A stretch of DNA of 64,000 bases from JAPKZH01 sp963715635 (lineage in GTDB: Bacteria; Acidobacteriota; Aminicenantia; Aminicenantales; UBA4085), in contig OY970261.1 of assembly GCA_963715635.1 (NCBI GenBank), forward strand, positions 496,001-560,000, given 5' to 3'. Below are positions 51,328 through 59,702 of the stretch, one piece after another (the stretch's first letter is position 1; every line of letters starts with the position of its first letter). The position numbers were made by a program, and so were the translations under genes. The notes under the pieces were generated by a model that was given only the letters and a program-made list of their open reading frames with translations, was not told the DNA's origin and made no database searches.

Positions 51328-53516
51328 GCGGGAATCTGGACCGTGAATTTTGCCCCGTTGGGGCGGTTGTTCTGGACCTCAATCGAGCCGTTGTGCTCCT
51401 TGACGATCTGGCTGACGATGGCCAGTCCCAGGCCGGTGCCTTTCTTTTTTGTGGAAAAATGGGGAAGGAAGAGCTTGCCCTTGTCTTCCACCGGAATGCC
51501 CGGTCCTGTATCGGAAACTTCGATCCTCACTTGTTGGGGCTCGCGGTCAAAAGAGGTCTGGATGAAGATTTTACCTTTTTTATTCATGGCGTCAATAGCG
51601 TTGTCGATCAGGTTGATGAAGACGCGCTTCATCTGCTCCGGGTCGATCTGGATCGAGGAGGGCACGTCCGGGGACAACAGCACTTCGAACTCGATCTCGG
51701 CAAAGATGCCCCGGAAGAGGGTGATGACCTGTTCGATGATCTCGTGGATGTCGGCCGACTGGAGGTTGATCTTGGGCAGGCGGGCGAAATCCGAGAATTC
51801 GTCGACGAGGGTGCTGATCGTCTGAGCTTCCTGGATGATGGCCTTGGCCCCCTCTTCGATGACGGCGCCGGCGGCGGCGTCGGTTTTTTTCAGGTTTTTG
51901 ATGATCCGCTCGGCGTTCAGCTGGATGGGCGTGAGAGGGTTTTTGATTTCGTGGGCGACCCGCTGGGCCACTTCCTTCCAGGCTGCGATTTTCTGGGCCC
52001 TGATGAGCTGGGTCAGGTCATCGAGGATGATGATCAGTCCGGAGAAGTCCTTGCCCGGCTGTTTGAGCGGCGATAGCGTGAGGGCGATGGTCGTCTGCTG
52101 GCCGTTGAGCATGAGTTGGATCTCTTTATCGGTCAGCCGGTGTCTGGCCTTCATCCCCCAGTCGATGTTTTTGTGGAACTCTGCGTAGCGCTCGTCGCGC
52201 AGGACCTCTTTGAAGTGTTTCCCGGCCAGGTTTTTTTCGGGCAGCGCCAGCATTTCCCGGGCGGACGGGTTGATCGTGGTGATGATGCCCTGGGCATCGA
52301 GGGCCATGACGCCCGTTGGGATGGCGTTGAGGATCGTCTCGATGTATTGTCTTCGGGCGCCCAGCTCGGTCGTCTTCTGGGCGATGTTCTGCTGGCCTTC
52401 CCGAAGGTCGGTGATCATCTGGTTGAAGGAGTCGATGAGAATGCCGATCTCGTCCGAGGCCGGGTCCTCCACCCGGACGGAGAGGTTTCCTTTGGACACA
52501 TCCTTGGTGGCCTGGGCCAGCTTTTCAATGGGGACCGTGATGCTCCTAGCGATATGAAACCCGATCCAGGTGGCGGCGAAGACGATCAGCAGCGTGACGA
52601 AGATGAGTGTCAAAAGGTAGAACGTCTTGGCCAGGTCCTTCTGGATTTTTCGCTGCTGGTATCTCTGGCCGTACGTGGTGATCGAGTTGATCTTCTGGGC
52701 ATAGTTTTGGGGAAGGTACTTCCCGGTCGTCACCAGGACGTTCCCGATGTTTGGGATGTTGAAGGAAACGCCGCGCCGGATGAGCTCGCCCGTGCCCATC
52801 GGCTTGATGTCGCTGAAGAGCTCGCCCAGGTGGGCCCGCTTCACGATCTCCGTCTTCAAGTCCTGGTAGTCCTGCAGGGGCAGGTTGGGATTGAGGTACG
52901 TGAAGAGCTCTTCTTCCTCCAGGAAAATGCCGATCTCGTCGAGCTTGTATTCCGTGAGCTTGCCCTTGATGAACTCCTCGAGCTTGGACCTGTTTTCCGG
53001 CAGGAACAGGTTCTGGCGCTTGATCTCTTTCCCCAATTGCTGGGCAAAGTGGAGCGTCGTTTCCGAGGTGCTGACCTCGAAACCGTCGGCCAGGCTCTTG
53101 GCGTCTTCCAGGATCCTGTTCGGGTCCATCTTGAACCATTGTTCGATATTGCGGCTGATCAGGTCGCTCGTGAACAGGAAGAGCAGCAGGGTGGGGATGA
53201 AGGACAGCGCGGTGAAAAAGAGGACGAGCTTCGTTTTGAAATGCGAACCCACCACTTTCTGTTTCCGTTCGAGATAGAGCTTGATGAGGTTCCGGCCGAG
53301 GACGAAAAACAGGATGAGGGCCAGAAGAAGGACGATGACCTGGAGAGAGACCAGGAGAATGTTTGTGACTCTCGTCGGCGAGAACTCCGTGCCTTTCCGG
53401 ATGAAAAAGTCGATCAGGACGAACAGGATGATCAGGACAACGATGATCGCACCGATGATGCGCGATCCTTTTTTCTTGAGATTGTCTGTCGTCTGGGGGC
53501 TTTCCATGGACGTCAT
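51324..53516 (-). CDS. ntrY: NtrY-like sensor histidine kinase
   Basis: 730 residues. Three membrane helices at the N-terminus (about 20-40, 48-70, 90-112), a periplasmic region, a fourth helix (about 295-315), HAMP (DPASDEIGILIDSFNQM), PAS and the kinase core with RVAHEIKNPLTPIQL (the NtrY hallmark), NLIDNAIDAM and DTGPGIP. Controls NtrX; in Proteobacteria the pair tunes nitrogen and envelope/respiratory genes. Start is MTSMES at 53516, or 9 nt later at 53507. rodZ-like gene lies 9 nt upstream. Confidence 0.9.
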   Translation of the reverse strand: MTSMESPQTTDNLKKKGSRIIGAIIVVLIILFVLIDFFIRKGTEFSPTRVTNILLVSLQVIVLLLALILFFVLGRNLIKLYLERKQKVVGSHFKTKLVLFFTALSFIPTLLLFLFTSDLISRNIEQWFKMDPNRILEDAKSLADGFEVSTSETTLHFAQQLGKEIKRQNLFLPENRSKLEEFIKGKLTEYKLDEIGIFLEEEELFTYLNPNLPLQDYQDLKTEIVKRAHLGELFSDIKPMGTGELIRRGVSFNIPNIGNVLVTTGKYLPQNYAQKINSITTYGQRYQQRKIQKDLAKTFYLLTLIFVTLLIVFAATWIGFHIARSITVPIEKLAQATKDVSKGNLSVRVEDPASDEIGILIDSFNQMITDLREGQQNIAQKTTELGARRQYIETILNAIPTGVMALDAQGIITTINPSAREMLALPEKNLAGKHFKEVLRDERYAEFHKNIDWGMKARHRLTDKEIQLMLNGQQTTIALTLSPLKQPGKDFSGLIIILDDLTQLIRAQKIAAWKEVAQRVAHEIKNPLTPIQLNAERIIKNLKKTDAAAGAVIEEGAKAIIQEAQTISTLVDEFSDFARLPKINLQSADIHEIIEQVITLFRGIFAEIEFEVLLSPDVPSSIQIDPEQMKRVFINLIDNAIDAMNKKGKIFIQTSFDREPQQVRIEVSDTGPGIPVEDKGKLFLPHFSTKKKGTGLGLAIVSQIVKEHNGSIEVQNNRPNGAKFTVQIPA

Positions 53517-53525
53517 CGGGGCAGT

Positions 53526-54305
53526 CTAGGTCTCCTTGGCTTTTTCCGCCGGGCGAAGGAATTCGCCGTAGTTTTCCGGAGTGATCTTGATATCGGTCAG
53601 GACGATCCCTTGGCCCCCCAGCGGTTTTCCGGGCTTTCCGTTGATGGTCAAGGCGACGCCGCCGGCGTTTCCGGTATGGATGAGAAATTCTTTCTGCGCC
53701 TCGCAGCCGGCCGTCTCTCCCGCCCGCTTGATGCCGTCGATCTTGAGCTTGCCGTCGGCAAAGACCTGGATCCATGTATCGGCCGTAAAGGAAAGGTCGA
53801 GCTTCAGCGGCGCCGTCTGGGCCGGGAGGACCGATTCCAGTCTGCGCGGGGGTGGAGGCGTGACGATGACGGGCACCTGCGCGGGCGGTGCGGGCGACTG
53901 AGCGGATAAAGCCCGTTTGCTCGTGTGAGGTTTCAGGAGAAAGAGGTAGGCCAAGGCCGCAATCGCCAGCACGGAAACGAAAACGATCAGATAAAGCCTA
54001 GAGTGACTCGTTATGGGCCAGCCCTGGCCCGGCTCGGCTCTTTTCCGGTCTTTGTCCACAGCGTACGTTTGGAGGAGGACATCCTCGTGATATTTATTCA
54101 TATAATGGTCTTCGTCCAGACCGATGGCCTTCGCATAAGCGCGAATCGCTCCCTTGATGAAGAATGTTCCCGGCAGGACGTCGAGACGGTCTTCCTCGAG
54201 GGCTTGAAGATACCGGATGCTGATCTTGGTGATATTGGCGATCTCCCTGAGCGTGATGGCTCGCAGTTCTCTTTCCCGCCTGAGTTCTTGACCGAGGGAC
54301 GCCAT
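53526..54305 (-). CDS. rodZ: RodZ-like cytoskeletal/HTH membrane protein
   Basis: 259 residues from ATG 54305 (a TTG at 54326 is possible; ribosome site weak for both). Cytoplasmic helix-turn-helix (LREIANITKISIRYLQALEE) as in RodZ, a single membrane helix at about 104-124 (SRLYLIVFVSVLAIAALAYL), a Pro-rich linker, and a C-terminal DUF4115-like domain (LSFTADTWIQVFADGKL). RodZ anchors MreB and shapes the rod. Placed between ftsX and ntrY. Confidence 0.8.
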   Translation of the reverse strand: MASLGQELRRERELRAITLREIANITKISIRYLQALEEDRLDVLPGTFFIKGAIRAYAKAIGLDEDHYMNKYHEDVLLQTYAVDKDRKRAEPGQGWPITSHSRLYLIVFVSVLAIAALAYLFLLKPHTSKRALSAQSPAPPAQVPVIVTPPPPRRLESVLPAQTAPLKLDLSFTADTWIQVFADGKLKIDGIKRAGETAGCEAQKEFLIHTGNAGGVALTINGKPGKPLGGQGIVLTDIKITPENYGEFLRPAEKAKET

Positions 54306-54361
54306 TTCTAAAAGATTGTAGGACAATTAGTTAGGAGTGTCAAATAAAAGGGGCAATCGCT

Positions 54362-55261
54362 CTAGATTCTGAGGAAACGGGACAGGGAGCTGAGGCTTCC
54401 CAAGAAGCCGACAAAACCGCCCCCGGCCACCAGATAAACGATCTGGGAGAAAGACAGGTAACGGAAGCTGATGAGTTCCTGGAGAGCGCCGAGCGAATTC
54501 CCCAAATAGACCGGTAACAGCTTGATGATGATGAGAAGCAAGATGAACGATAGCAGGCTTCCGGCGATTCCCAGGACGATCCCTTCCAGCAAGAAGGGGA
54601 TCCGGATGAATGTGTTGGTCGCGCCGACCAGGCGCAAGATCTCGATCTCGGATTTCCGGGCGAAGACATTGAGCTTGATCACGTTGGAAATGATAACGAA
54701 CGAAGCCAGGATCAGGATACCTCCCAGGAAAAAGCCCACGGCCTGCGCCAGCCGGCCGAGCGATTGGATCTTTTCGGCCCAGTCCCTGTTGAACTGGACA
54801 TCTTCCACGCCCGCGTTCTTTTTCATTTCGGCGATGAACCGCAGCGTCTCCTCGTAGGAAACACGCGGGTCTTTAAGCGTGGCCTCGATCGATGTCGGGA
54901 AGGGGTTGGCCTGGAGGTTCATCAAAATGTCCTTGAGGGCGGGGAAATCCTGGAGGAATTTTTCCGAGGCCTGGGCCGGGCTGATGAGGTGGACGTCGGC
55001 CACGAGCGGCGAATGGCGGACTTGCTGCTCGATGAGATCTTGCTCAGCGGACGGCAGGTTCTTCTGGAGATAGAAAACGACGACCAGATTTTGGGAGAGT
55101 TCGTCGGCGCGATCGCGCAGGTTGTTGGAGATGGACAGGAAGAGGCCGACGATGAGGAAGGACAGGCAGATAATGGTCAGCGAGAACAAGTGCCGGGTTT
55201 TATACTGCCATAGGTTGTTGGCGGTCTCTTTGAGGAAATATCTGGCCTTATGGATGATCAC
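54362..55261 (-). CDS. ftsX: Cell division protein FtsX
   Basis: 299 residues. Four membrane helices, an extracytoplasmic loop after helix 1 (residues about 55-160) and the C-terminal FtsX signature (LRLVGATNTFIRIPFLLEGI). With FtsE it forms an ABC-type complex that activates peptidoglycan hydrolases at the division site. It overlaps ftsE by 4 nt. Confidence 0.9.
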   Translation of the reverse strand: MIIHKARYFLKETANNLWQYKTRHLFSLTIICLSFLIVGLFLSISNNLRDRADELSQNLVVVFYLQKNLPSAEQDLIEQQVRHSPLVADVHLISPAQASEKFLQDFPALKDILMNLQANPFPTSIEATLKDPRVSYEETLRFIAEMKKNAGVEDVQFNRDWAEKIQSLGRLAQAVGFFLGGILILASFVIISNVIKLNVFARKSEIEILRLVGATNTFIRIPFLLEGIVLGIAGSLLSFILLLIIIKLLPVYLGNSLGALQELISFRYLSFSQIVYLVAGGGFVGFLGSLSSLSRFLRI

Positions 55262-55923
55262 GTGGCGTCCTTTCGGAGCAGCTTGCCTTCATGCAGAAAG
55301 AGGATTCGGTCGCCGAACTGGCGGATTAGCTCTTTGTCGTGGGTGCAGATGATGACCGTCGTCCCTTGCTTGTTAATCTCCTTGAATAGGCCGATGATCT
55401 CGACCGCCAGCTTGGGGTCCAGGTTTCCGGTGGGCTCATCGGCCAGGAGGATCCTGGGGTTGTTGACGAAGGCCCGGGCGATGGCCAGGCGCTGCTGCTC
55501 GCCGTAGGAAAGATGAGAAGGATAATCCCAGATCCTATGATGGAGGTTGACCATGCGCAGGGCGATGAAGACCTTTCGTTTCATGTCCTTAATGGGGTTG
55601 CCCAGAACCTGGAGGGCGACGGCCACATTGTCGAACACCCGCCTGTGAAAGAGCAGGCGGAAGTCCTGATAGACGATGCCCATGTTCCGCCTCAAGAGGT
55701 AGATCTTGTGATCGGGAATGCGCAGGATGTTCTTGCCGGCGATGATGATCTGACCTTCTGTTGGCAAGACCTCTCTATAAATGGTTTTGAGAAGCGTGGA
55801 CTTGCCGGAGCCGCTGGGCCCGGTGATGAAGCAGAACTCGCCCTTTTTGACGGTGAGCGTGATATCGGAGAGGGCCCACTGGGGCTTCTCATACTGCTTC
55901 CAGACGTGGTAGAGCTCGATCAT
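55258..55923 (-). CDS. ftsE: Cell division ATP-binding protein FtsE
   Basis: 221 residues. Complete ABC ATPase: Walker A GPSGSGKST, the FtsE-specific NMGIVYQDFRLL, the signature LSYGEQQRLAIARA and Walker B LLADEPTGNLD, H-loop CTHDKE. Drives FtsX. Overlaps ftsX downstream and gatB upstream by 4 nt each, so the three are translationally coupled. Confidence 0.95.
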   Translation of the reverse strand: MIELYHVWKQYEKPQWALSDITLTVKKGEFCFITGPSGSGKSTLLKTIYREVLPTEGQIIIAGKNILRIPDHKIYLLRRNMGIVYQDFRLLFHRRVFDNVAVALQVLGNPIKDMKRKVFIALRMVNLHHRIWDYPSHLSYGEQQRLAIARAFVNNPRILLADEPTGNLDPKLAVEIIGLFKEINKQGTTVIICTHDKELIRQFGDRILFLHEGKLLRKDAT

Positions 55924-57386
55924 CGCGAAGCCTTGTCCCCGTCGAGGATTTCCTTCAGGATTTTCGTGGCCAGCGCCGCGTTCGCCAGTCCTTTGGTTTC
56001 TTTCATCAACAGGCCGACAAAGAAGCCGAAAACTTGCTTTTTTCCCTGCCGGTACTGGCCCAGCGGGCCGGGATTGGCGGCGATAATGGCGCGGGCCGTC
56101 TTGTGGAGGGCCTCCTCATCGACGAGCTGGACCAGGCCTTCCTCGGCCACGATGGCCGATGCGTCTTTTGTGGTGGCGATCATTTTAGGGAAAACGGTCT
56201 CTTTGGCGGCCGTCAAGGTCAGGTCTCCGCTATCGACAAGACGGATCAAGCCGGCCAGGCGTTCGGCGGGGATGGAAAATTGATCGATCTCGATGCGGTG
56301 CTCATGGAGGTATTGCAGGACATCTCGCATAATCCAGTTCGAGGCCTGCTTGGGGTTCTGGGAAATCGTCGCCGCCCGCTCAAAATAATCTGCCAAGCCG
56401 CGGCTTTGGGCTAGGAGGCTGGCGTCATAGGCGGGGATCTTAAAGATTTCCATCAGCCTCTCCACTTTTTCCTGGGGCAGCTCCGGAAGCGCGGCTTTGA
56501 TACGCTGAATGAAATCTTCGTCGAGGTCCAGGAGCGGCAGGTCGGGCTCGGGAAAGTAGCGGTAATCGTGAGCCTCTTCCTTGCTCCGCATCGGCGACGT
56601 GCGGTTCAGGACCGGATCCCAAAGCCTGGTCTCCTGATGGATGGTCCGGCCGGCTTCGAGCTCCGCGGCCTGGCGTTCGGCCTCATAGTCCAGAGCTTTT
56701 TGCAAGAAGCGGAACGAGTTGAGGTTCTTGACCTCCGTCTTGACGCCCATCTCCGAGGAGCCCTTGATTTTCACGGATAGGTTCGAATCGCAGCGCAGGC
56801 TGCCCTCTTCCATGTTTCCATCGCAAATATCCAGATACTGAAGCGTCGTCCGGAGGAGCTGGAGAAATTCAACGGCCTCCGCAGAAGACGCCAGATCGGG
56901 TCGGCCGACGATTTCGAGCAGTGGAACCCCGCTCCTGTTGAAATCGAGCGACGTCTTTTGCCAAGAATCCGGGAGGCCGTCGTGGATGGACTTCCCGGCA
57001 TCCTCTTCCAAGTGGATCCGCTCAATGCCGATTTTCTTCGGCCGGCCGCCTGCGTCGATTTGAAGCCAGCCGTCCTCGGCGAGAGGATAACGGTATTGGG
57101 TGATTTGATAGCCCTTGGGAAGGTCCGGATAGAAGTAGTTCTTGCGGCTGAACTGGGAGCGCCGGTTGATGCGGGCATGAACGGCCAGGGCCAGCTTGAC
57201 CGCCATCCCCGCGGCCTCGGCATTGAGCATGGGCAAGGCCCCCGGCAGTCCGAGGCAGACCGGACAGGTCAGCGTGTTGGGGGTTTTCCCGAATTCCGTG
57301 CTGCAGCCGCAGAAAAGCTTGGTCTTGGTCCGAAGCTGGGCATGGATCTCCAGCCCGATGACCACTTCGTATTTTTGGGGATCCAT
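55920..57386 (-). CDS. gatB: Asp/Glu-tRNA amidotransferase subunit B
   Basis: 488 residues. GatB signatures: EVVIGLEIHAQL at the N-terminus, the zinc cysteines (CGCS, CPVCLGLPG), YFYPDLPKGYQITQY and the C-terminal GatB/Yqey domain. With GatA and GatC it amidates Glu-tRNA(Gln) or Asp-tRNA(Asn). It heads the run gatB-ftsE-ftsX-rodZ-ntrY-ntrX-recO; gatA and gatC are not here. TATAAT lies only 10 nt before the ATG, with no ribosome site. Confidence 0.95.
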   Translation of the reverse strand: MDPQKYEVVIGLEIHAQLRTKTKLFCGCSTEFGKTPNTLTCPVCLGLPGALPMLNAEAAGMAVKLALAVHARINRRSQFSRKNYFYPDLPKGYQITQYRYPLAEDGWLQIDAGGRPKKIGIERIHLEEDAGKSIHDGLPDSWQKTSLDFNRSGVPLLEIVGRPDLASSAEAVEFLQLLRTTLQYLDICDGNMEEGSLRCDSNLSVKIKGSSEMGVKTEVKNLNSFRFLQKALDYEAERQAAELEAGRTIHQETRLWDPVLNRTSPMRSKEEAHDYRYFPEPDLPLLDLDEDFIQRIKAALPELPQEKVERLMEIFKIPAYDASLLAQSRGLADYFERAATISQNPKQASNWIMRDVLQYLHEHRIEIDQFSIPAERLAGLIRLVDSGDLTLTAAKETVFPKMIATTKDASAIVAEEGLVQLVDEEALHKTARAIIAANPGPLGQYRQGKKQVFGFFVGLLMKETKGLANAALATKILKEILDGDKASR

Positions 57387-57396
57387 GAACGGAAAA

Positions 57397-57402
57397 ATTA
57401 TA
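57397..57402 (-). promoter_or_regulatory. -10 box close to the gatB ATG
   Basis: TATAAT on the minus strand, 10 nt before the ATG at 57386; a leader of only a few nt is predicted. Confidence 0.4.
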
Positions 57403-57459
57403 ACATAAAAAAAATGGAGACATGCACAAATTTCTCGATGGGAAGGGCTGCCGTGGATT

Positions 57460-57639
57460 TTAAAGGGTGAACAGATACATCAGCCAGCCGAAGAGGAAGG
57501 CGCCGAGGACCATGACCAGGAAGAGAAACAACCCGTATTTGAGGCGCGGTTTTTTCTCGCTTCTCCGGAGCAGGGTCAGGACCACGGAGACCAGGGCTGC
57601 GTAAAGGATCATGGACAGCAGGTGGCTCTTAAAGATCAT
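57460..57639 (-). CDS. Small two-helix membrane protein
   Basis: 59 residues, MIFKSHLLSMIL... with two hydrophobic helices separated by a basic stretch (LLRRSEKKPRLKYG). The ATG overlaps the stop of the upstream gene (ATGA, 57636-57639), the main support for it being real. Ends LMYLFTL before a TAA at 57460. No family recognised. Confidence 0.65.
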   Translation of the reverse strand: MIFKSHLLSMILYAALVSVVLTLLRRSEKKPRLKYGLFLFLVMVLGAFLFGWLMYLFTL

Positions 57640-58004
57640 TTCTTCTTCCCCGAAGCGATGTCGAAGGCATCGAGGGCGATGAGGTAATTGAGCAAGCCGG
57701 CCCCCGCGATATAAGCCGTCCCGAACTCAAACGTGGATTGTCGGAGATCGCCGAGGCCGAGGGCCAGAAACCTCGACAGGATGTAGACGAGCCCGTTGCC
57801 CAGGTCGGCAAAAAAGGCGAGAATGGTCAAAGGATTCTCCGTTTGAAACGGATAAATCTTGCCGCCCATGGCAACGCCGAGGGCCGTCATGCCCAGGATG
57901 CAGACCAGGAAGACAAAGCCCCGCGCGAATTTTTTTTGGGCGATGTGTCCCAATCCGGGCACCAGCCATCCCAGGGCCATCAAGGCAATGCTTTTGATCT
58001 TCAT
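57636..58004 (-). CDS. Small DUF6677-like membrane protein
   Basis: 122 residues. Opens with ALMALGWLVPGLGHIAQKKF, a TM2/DUF6677-like glycine/proline turn, then three more helices (GFVFLVCILGMTALGVAM, LTILAFFADLGNGLVYIL, AYIAGAGLLNYLIAL). Role unknown; these proteins often sit beside other small membrane genes. Coupled by 4-nt overlap to the 59-residue gene that follows. Confidence 0.65.
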   Translation of the reverse strand: MKIKSIALMALGWLVPGLGHIAQKKFARGFVFLVCILGMTALGVAMGGKIYPFQTENPLTILAFFADLGNGLVYILSRFLALGLGDLRQSTFEFGTAYIAGAGLLNYLIALDAFDIASGKKK

Positions 58005-58059
58005 CGTGAATGGAAGATATTAAAATAATTGCGAGGCCAAATCAAGAAGAAATTTCTGC

Positions 58060-58065
58060 TACAAT
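58060..58065 (+). promoter_or_regulatory. -10 box next to the mutM ATG
   Basis: TACAAT, 6 nt before the ATG at 58072, with no ribosome site; fits a leaderless transcript. Confidence 0.4.
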
Positions 58066-58071
58066 AGCTCC

Positions 58072-58902
58072 ATGCCTGAACTCCCCGAAGTTGAAACCAT
58101 CGTCCGGGGCCTCCGCCCGAAGCTGTCCGGGCTCGTCACGGACCGTCTCCGGATTTTTTATCCTTCTCTCATTAGAAAAGATAATCACTTTAGCCTTCTA
58201 AGAATCCGGGGGAAAAAAATTAAGGACGTCCGGCGCCGGGGAAAGATGATCCTGATGGAATGCCAGGGCCCGCTCTATTTGATTTTCCACTTGAAGATGA
58301 CCGGCCGGCTGCTTTGGACGGCGCGGTCAACGCCGCGGGACAAACACACGCACCTGGCCCTTTCCTTCAAGCGCCGAACCCATGAGCTCCGTTTTCGGGA
58401 TGTGCGCAAGTTTGGGTTCCTGCGCTGCCTCGAAGCCACAAACCCGCTGGAATGCGAAGAGCTTCGCAGGCTCGGACCCGAGCCTCTCGACCTGGACCTC
58501 GGCTCGTTCGCCCAGCTTTTTCAGGGGCGAAAAGGGAGGATGAAAAGCCTGCTCCTGGACCAGACATTCTTAGCCGGAATCGGAAATATTTATGCGGATG
58601 AAATGCTCTTTGAAGCGGGGCTGCATCCTTTGACACCGGCCTGCTCTCTGACAGATGGGCAGAAAAAACGCTTGTGGACCGCGATGCAGAATGTGTTGCG
58701 GCATGCCATCGCGGCCGGCGGGTCCACCATTCGCGACTTCAAGAATGCCGACGGCGCAGATGGCCTGTTCCAGCAGGAACATCGAGTGTATGGGCGGGAA
58801 TCCCTGCCCTGCCGGAGGTGCGGGGCAAAGATCAGAAGCCTGAAAATCGGAGCGCGGACGAGCCATTTCTGCCCCCGCTGCCAAAGACGGGGGCGAAATT
58901 GA
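58072..58902 (+). CDS. mutM: Formamidopyrimidine-DNA glycosylase
   Basis: 276 residues. N-terminal catalytic PELPEVE (Pro2/Glu3), the lysine in FHLKMTGRL, the helix-two-turn-helix AGIGNIYADEMLFEAG and the C-terminal zinc finger (CRRCGAK, CPRCQ). It removes 8-oxoguanine and cuts the strand. It faces the oxygen-defence operon downstream, whose promoter overlaps its stop codon. Confidence 0.95.
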   Translation: MPELPEVETIVRGLRPKLSGLVTDRLRIFYPSLIRKDNHFSLLRIRGKKIKDVRRRGKMILMECQGPLYLIFHLKMTGRLLWTARSTPRDKHTHLALSFKRRTHELRFRDVRKFGFLRCLEATNPLECEELRRLGPEPLDLDLGSFAQLFQGRKGRMKSLLLDQTFLAGIGNIYADEMLFEAGLHPLTPACSLTDGQKKRLWTAMQNVLRHAIAAGGSTIRDFKNADGADGLFQQEHRVYGRESLPCRRCGAKIRSLKIGARTSHFCPRCQRRGRN

Positions 58903-58926
58903 CTTGCTCCGCGATTTCGCTATAAT
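58899..58926 (+). promoter_or_regulatory. Promoter of the rubrerythrin operon
   Basis: TTGACT (58899-58904), 16 nt, TATAAT (58921-58926). The -35 lies on the mutM stop codon; the transcript leader to 59002 is about 70 nt. Confidence 0.7.
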
Positions 58927-59001
58927 TAATGTTTCGCTTGTAGGATCGTTCCGCGCATCAGATTCTGTTTTTCATCGCCGTGATGACCAGGAGGACGTTT
59001 C

Positions 59002-59478
59002 ATGGCCGGCCGAACAAAAAAGGCTGAAAAATGTTTGACAGTCCAAGACGTGCTCCGATTCGCTGTCCAGTGCGAGATCGAAGCGGCGCAGGGCTACGGC
59101 GAAATGGCCCGCAAAACGAAGGACCCCAGCCTGAAGACCCTCCTCCTTGAGCTCCAATCGGACGAACAAAACCACCGCAAGCTCTTGGAAGACCTCGCCG
59201 CAGCGAACATTGTTCCCTTGATGACTAGCGACGTGGAGGACCTCCGGATCAGCGACTACCTGATCGAGGAACCGCTGGGTGAGGGGAGCGGTTTTCAAGG
59301 CCTGCTTATTTTCGCGGCCAAAAAAGAGGCCAAGGCCGTCGAGCTCTATGCGCGGCTTCGCGACGAATGCCCTCGTCCCGAGCAAAAGCGTCTCTTTGAA
59401 TTCTTGATCCAGCAGGAGAAATCGCATAAGCTCAAGCTGGAAAAAGAGTATGAAACTTACATCCTGCAGGAAGACTGA
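59002..59478 (+). CDS. Rubrerythrin-like ferritin-fold di-iron protein
   Basis: 158 residues of one ferritin-like four-helix domain. Di-iron ligand helices: QCEIEAAQGYGEMA, LQSDEQNHRKLLE (EXXH), KEAKAVELYARL and QQEKSHKLKLEKE (EXXH). It lacks the C-terminal rubredoxin domain of classic rubrerythrin; a separate rubredoxin gene follows 36 nt later and could supply electrons. Expected to reduce hydrogen peroxide in the cytoplasm of an anaerobe. AGGAGG upstream. Confidence 0.85.
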   Translation: MAGRTKKAEKCLTVQDVLRFAVQCEIEAAQGYGEMARKTKDPSLKTLLLELQSDEQNHRKLLEDLAAANIVPLMTSDVEDLRISDYLIEEPLGEGSGFQGLLIFAAKKEAKAVELYARLRDECPRPEQKRLFEFLIQQEKSHKLKLEKEYETYILQED

Positions 59479-59513
59479 CCGATAATATTTTTCTGAGGCA
59501 AAGGAGAATTCGA

Positions 59514-59678
59514 ATGAATAAATGGGAATGCACGGCGTGCGGGTACGTGTACGACCCGGCCGTCGGGGATCCGGAAAACGGAGTCGCCCCCGGCACATCA
59601 TTCGAGGACCTGCCCGAGGATTGGGTCTGTCCCCAGTGCGGTGTCGGAAAAGATTTCTTCCAGAAATTGTCTACCTGA
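59514..59678 (+). CDS. Rubredoxin
   Basis: 54 residues. Two iron-binding pairs, CTACGYVYDP and CPQCGVGKDFF, form the single FeS4 centre. AAGGAG (59501-59506) precedes the ATG at 59514. It probably passes electrons from the downstream FAD oxidoreductase to the upstream ferritin-fold protein. Confidence 0.9.
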   Translation: MNKWECTACGYVYDPAVGDPENGVAPGTSFEDLPEDWVCPQCGVGKDFFQKLST

Positions 59679-59702
59679 CGCGGCTCTCCCGGAACTCTCA
59701 CC

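Noticed and set aside
52116..53909. 597-codon open frame on the plus strand
   Set aside because: Antisense to ntrY and rodZ, which have full domain signatures; the D/E/R-rich composition is the usual antisense shadow.
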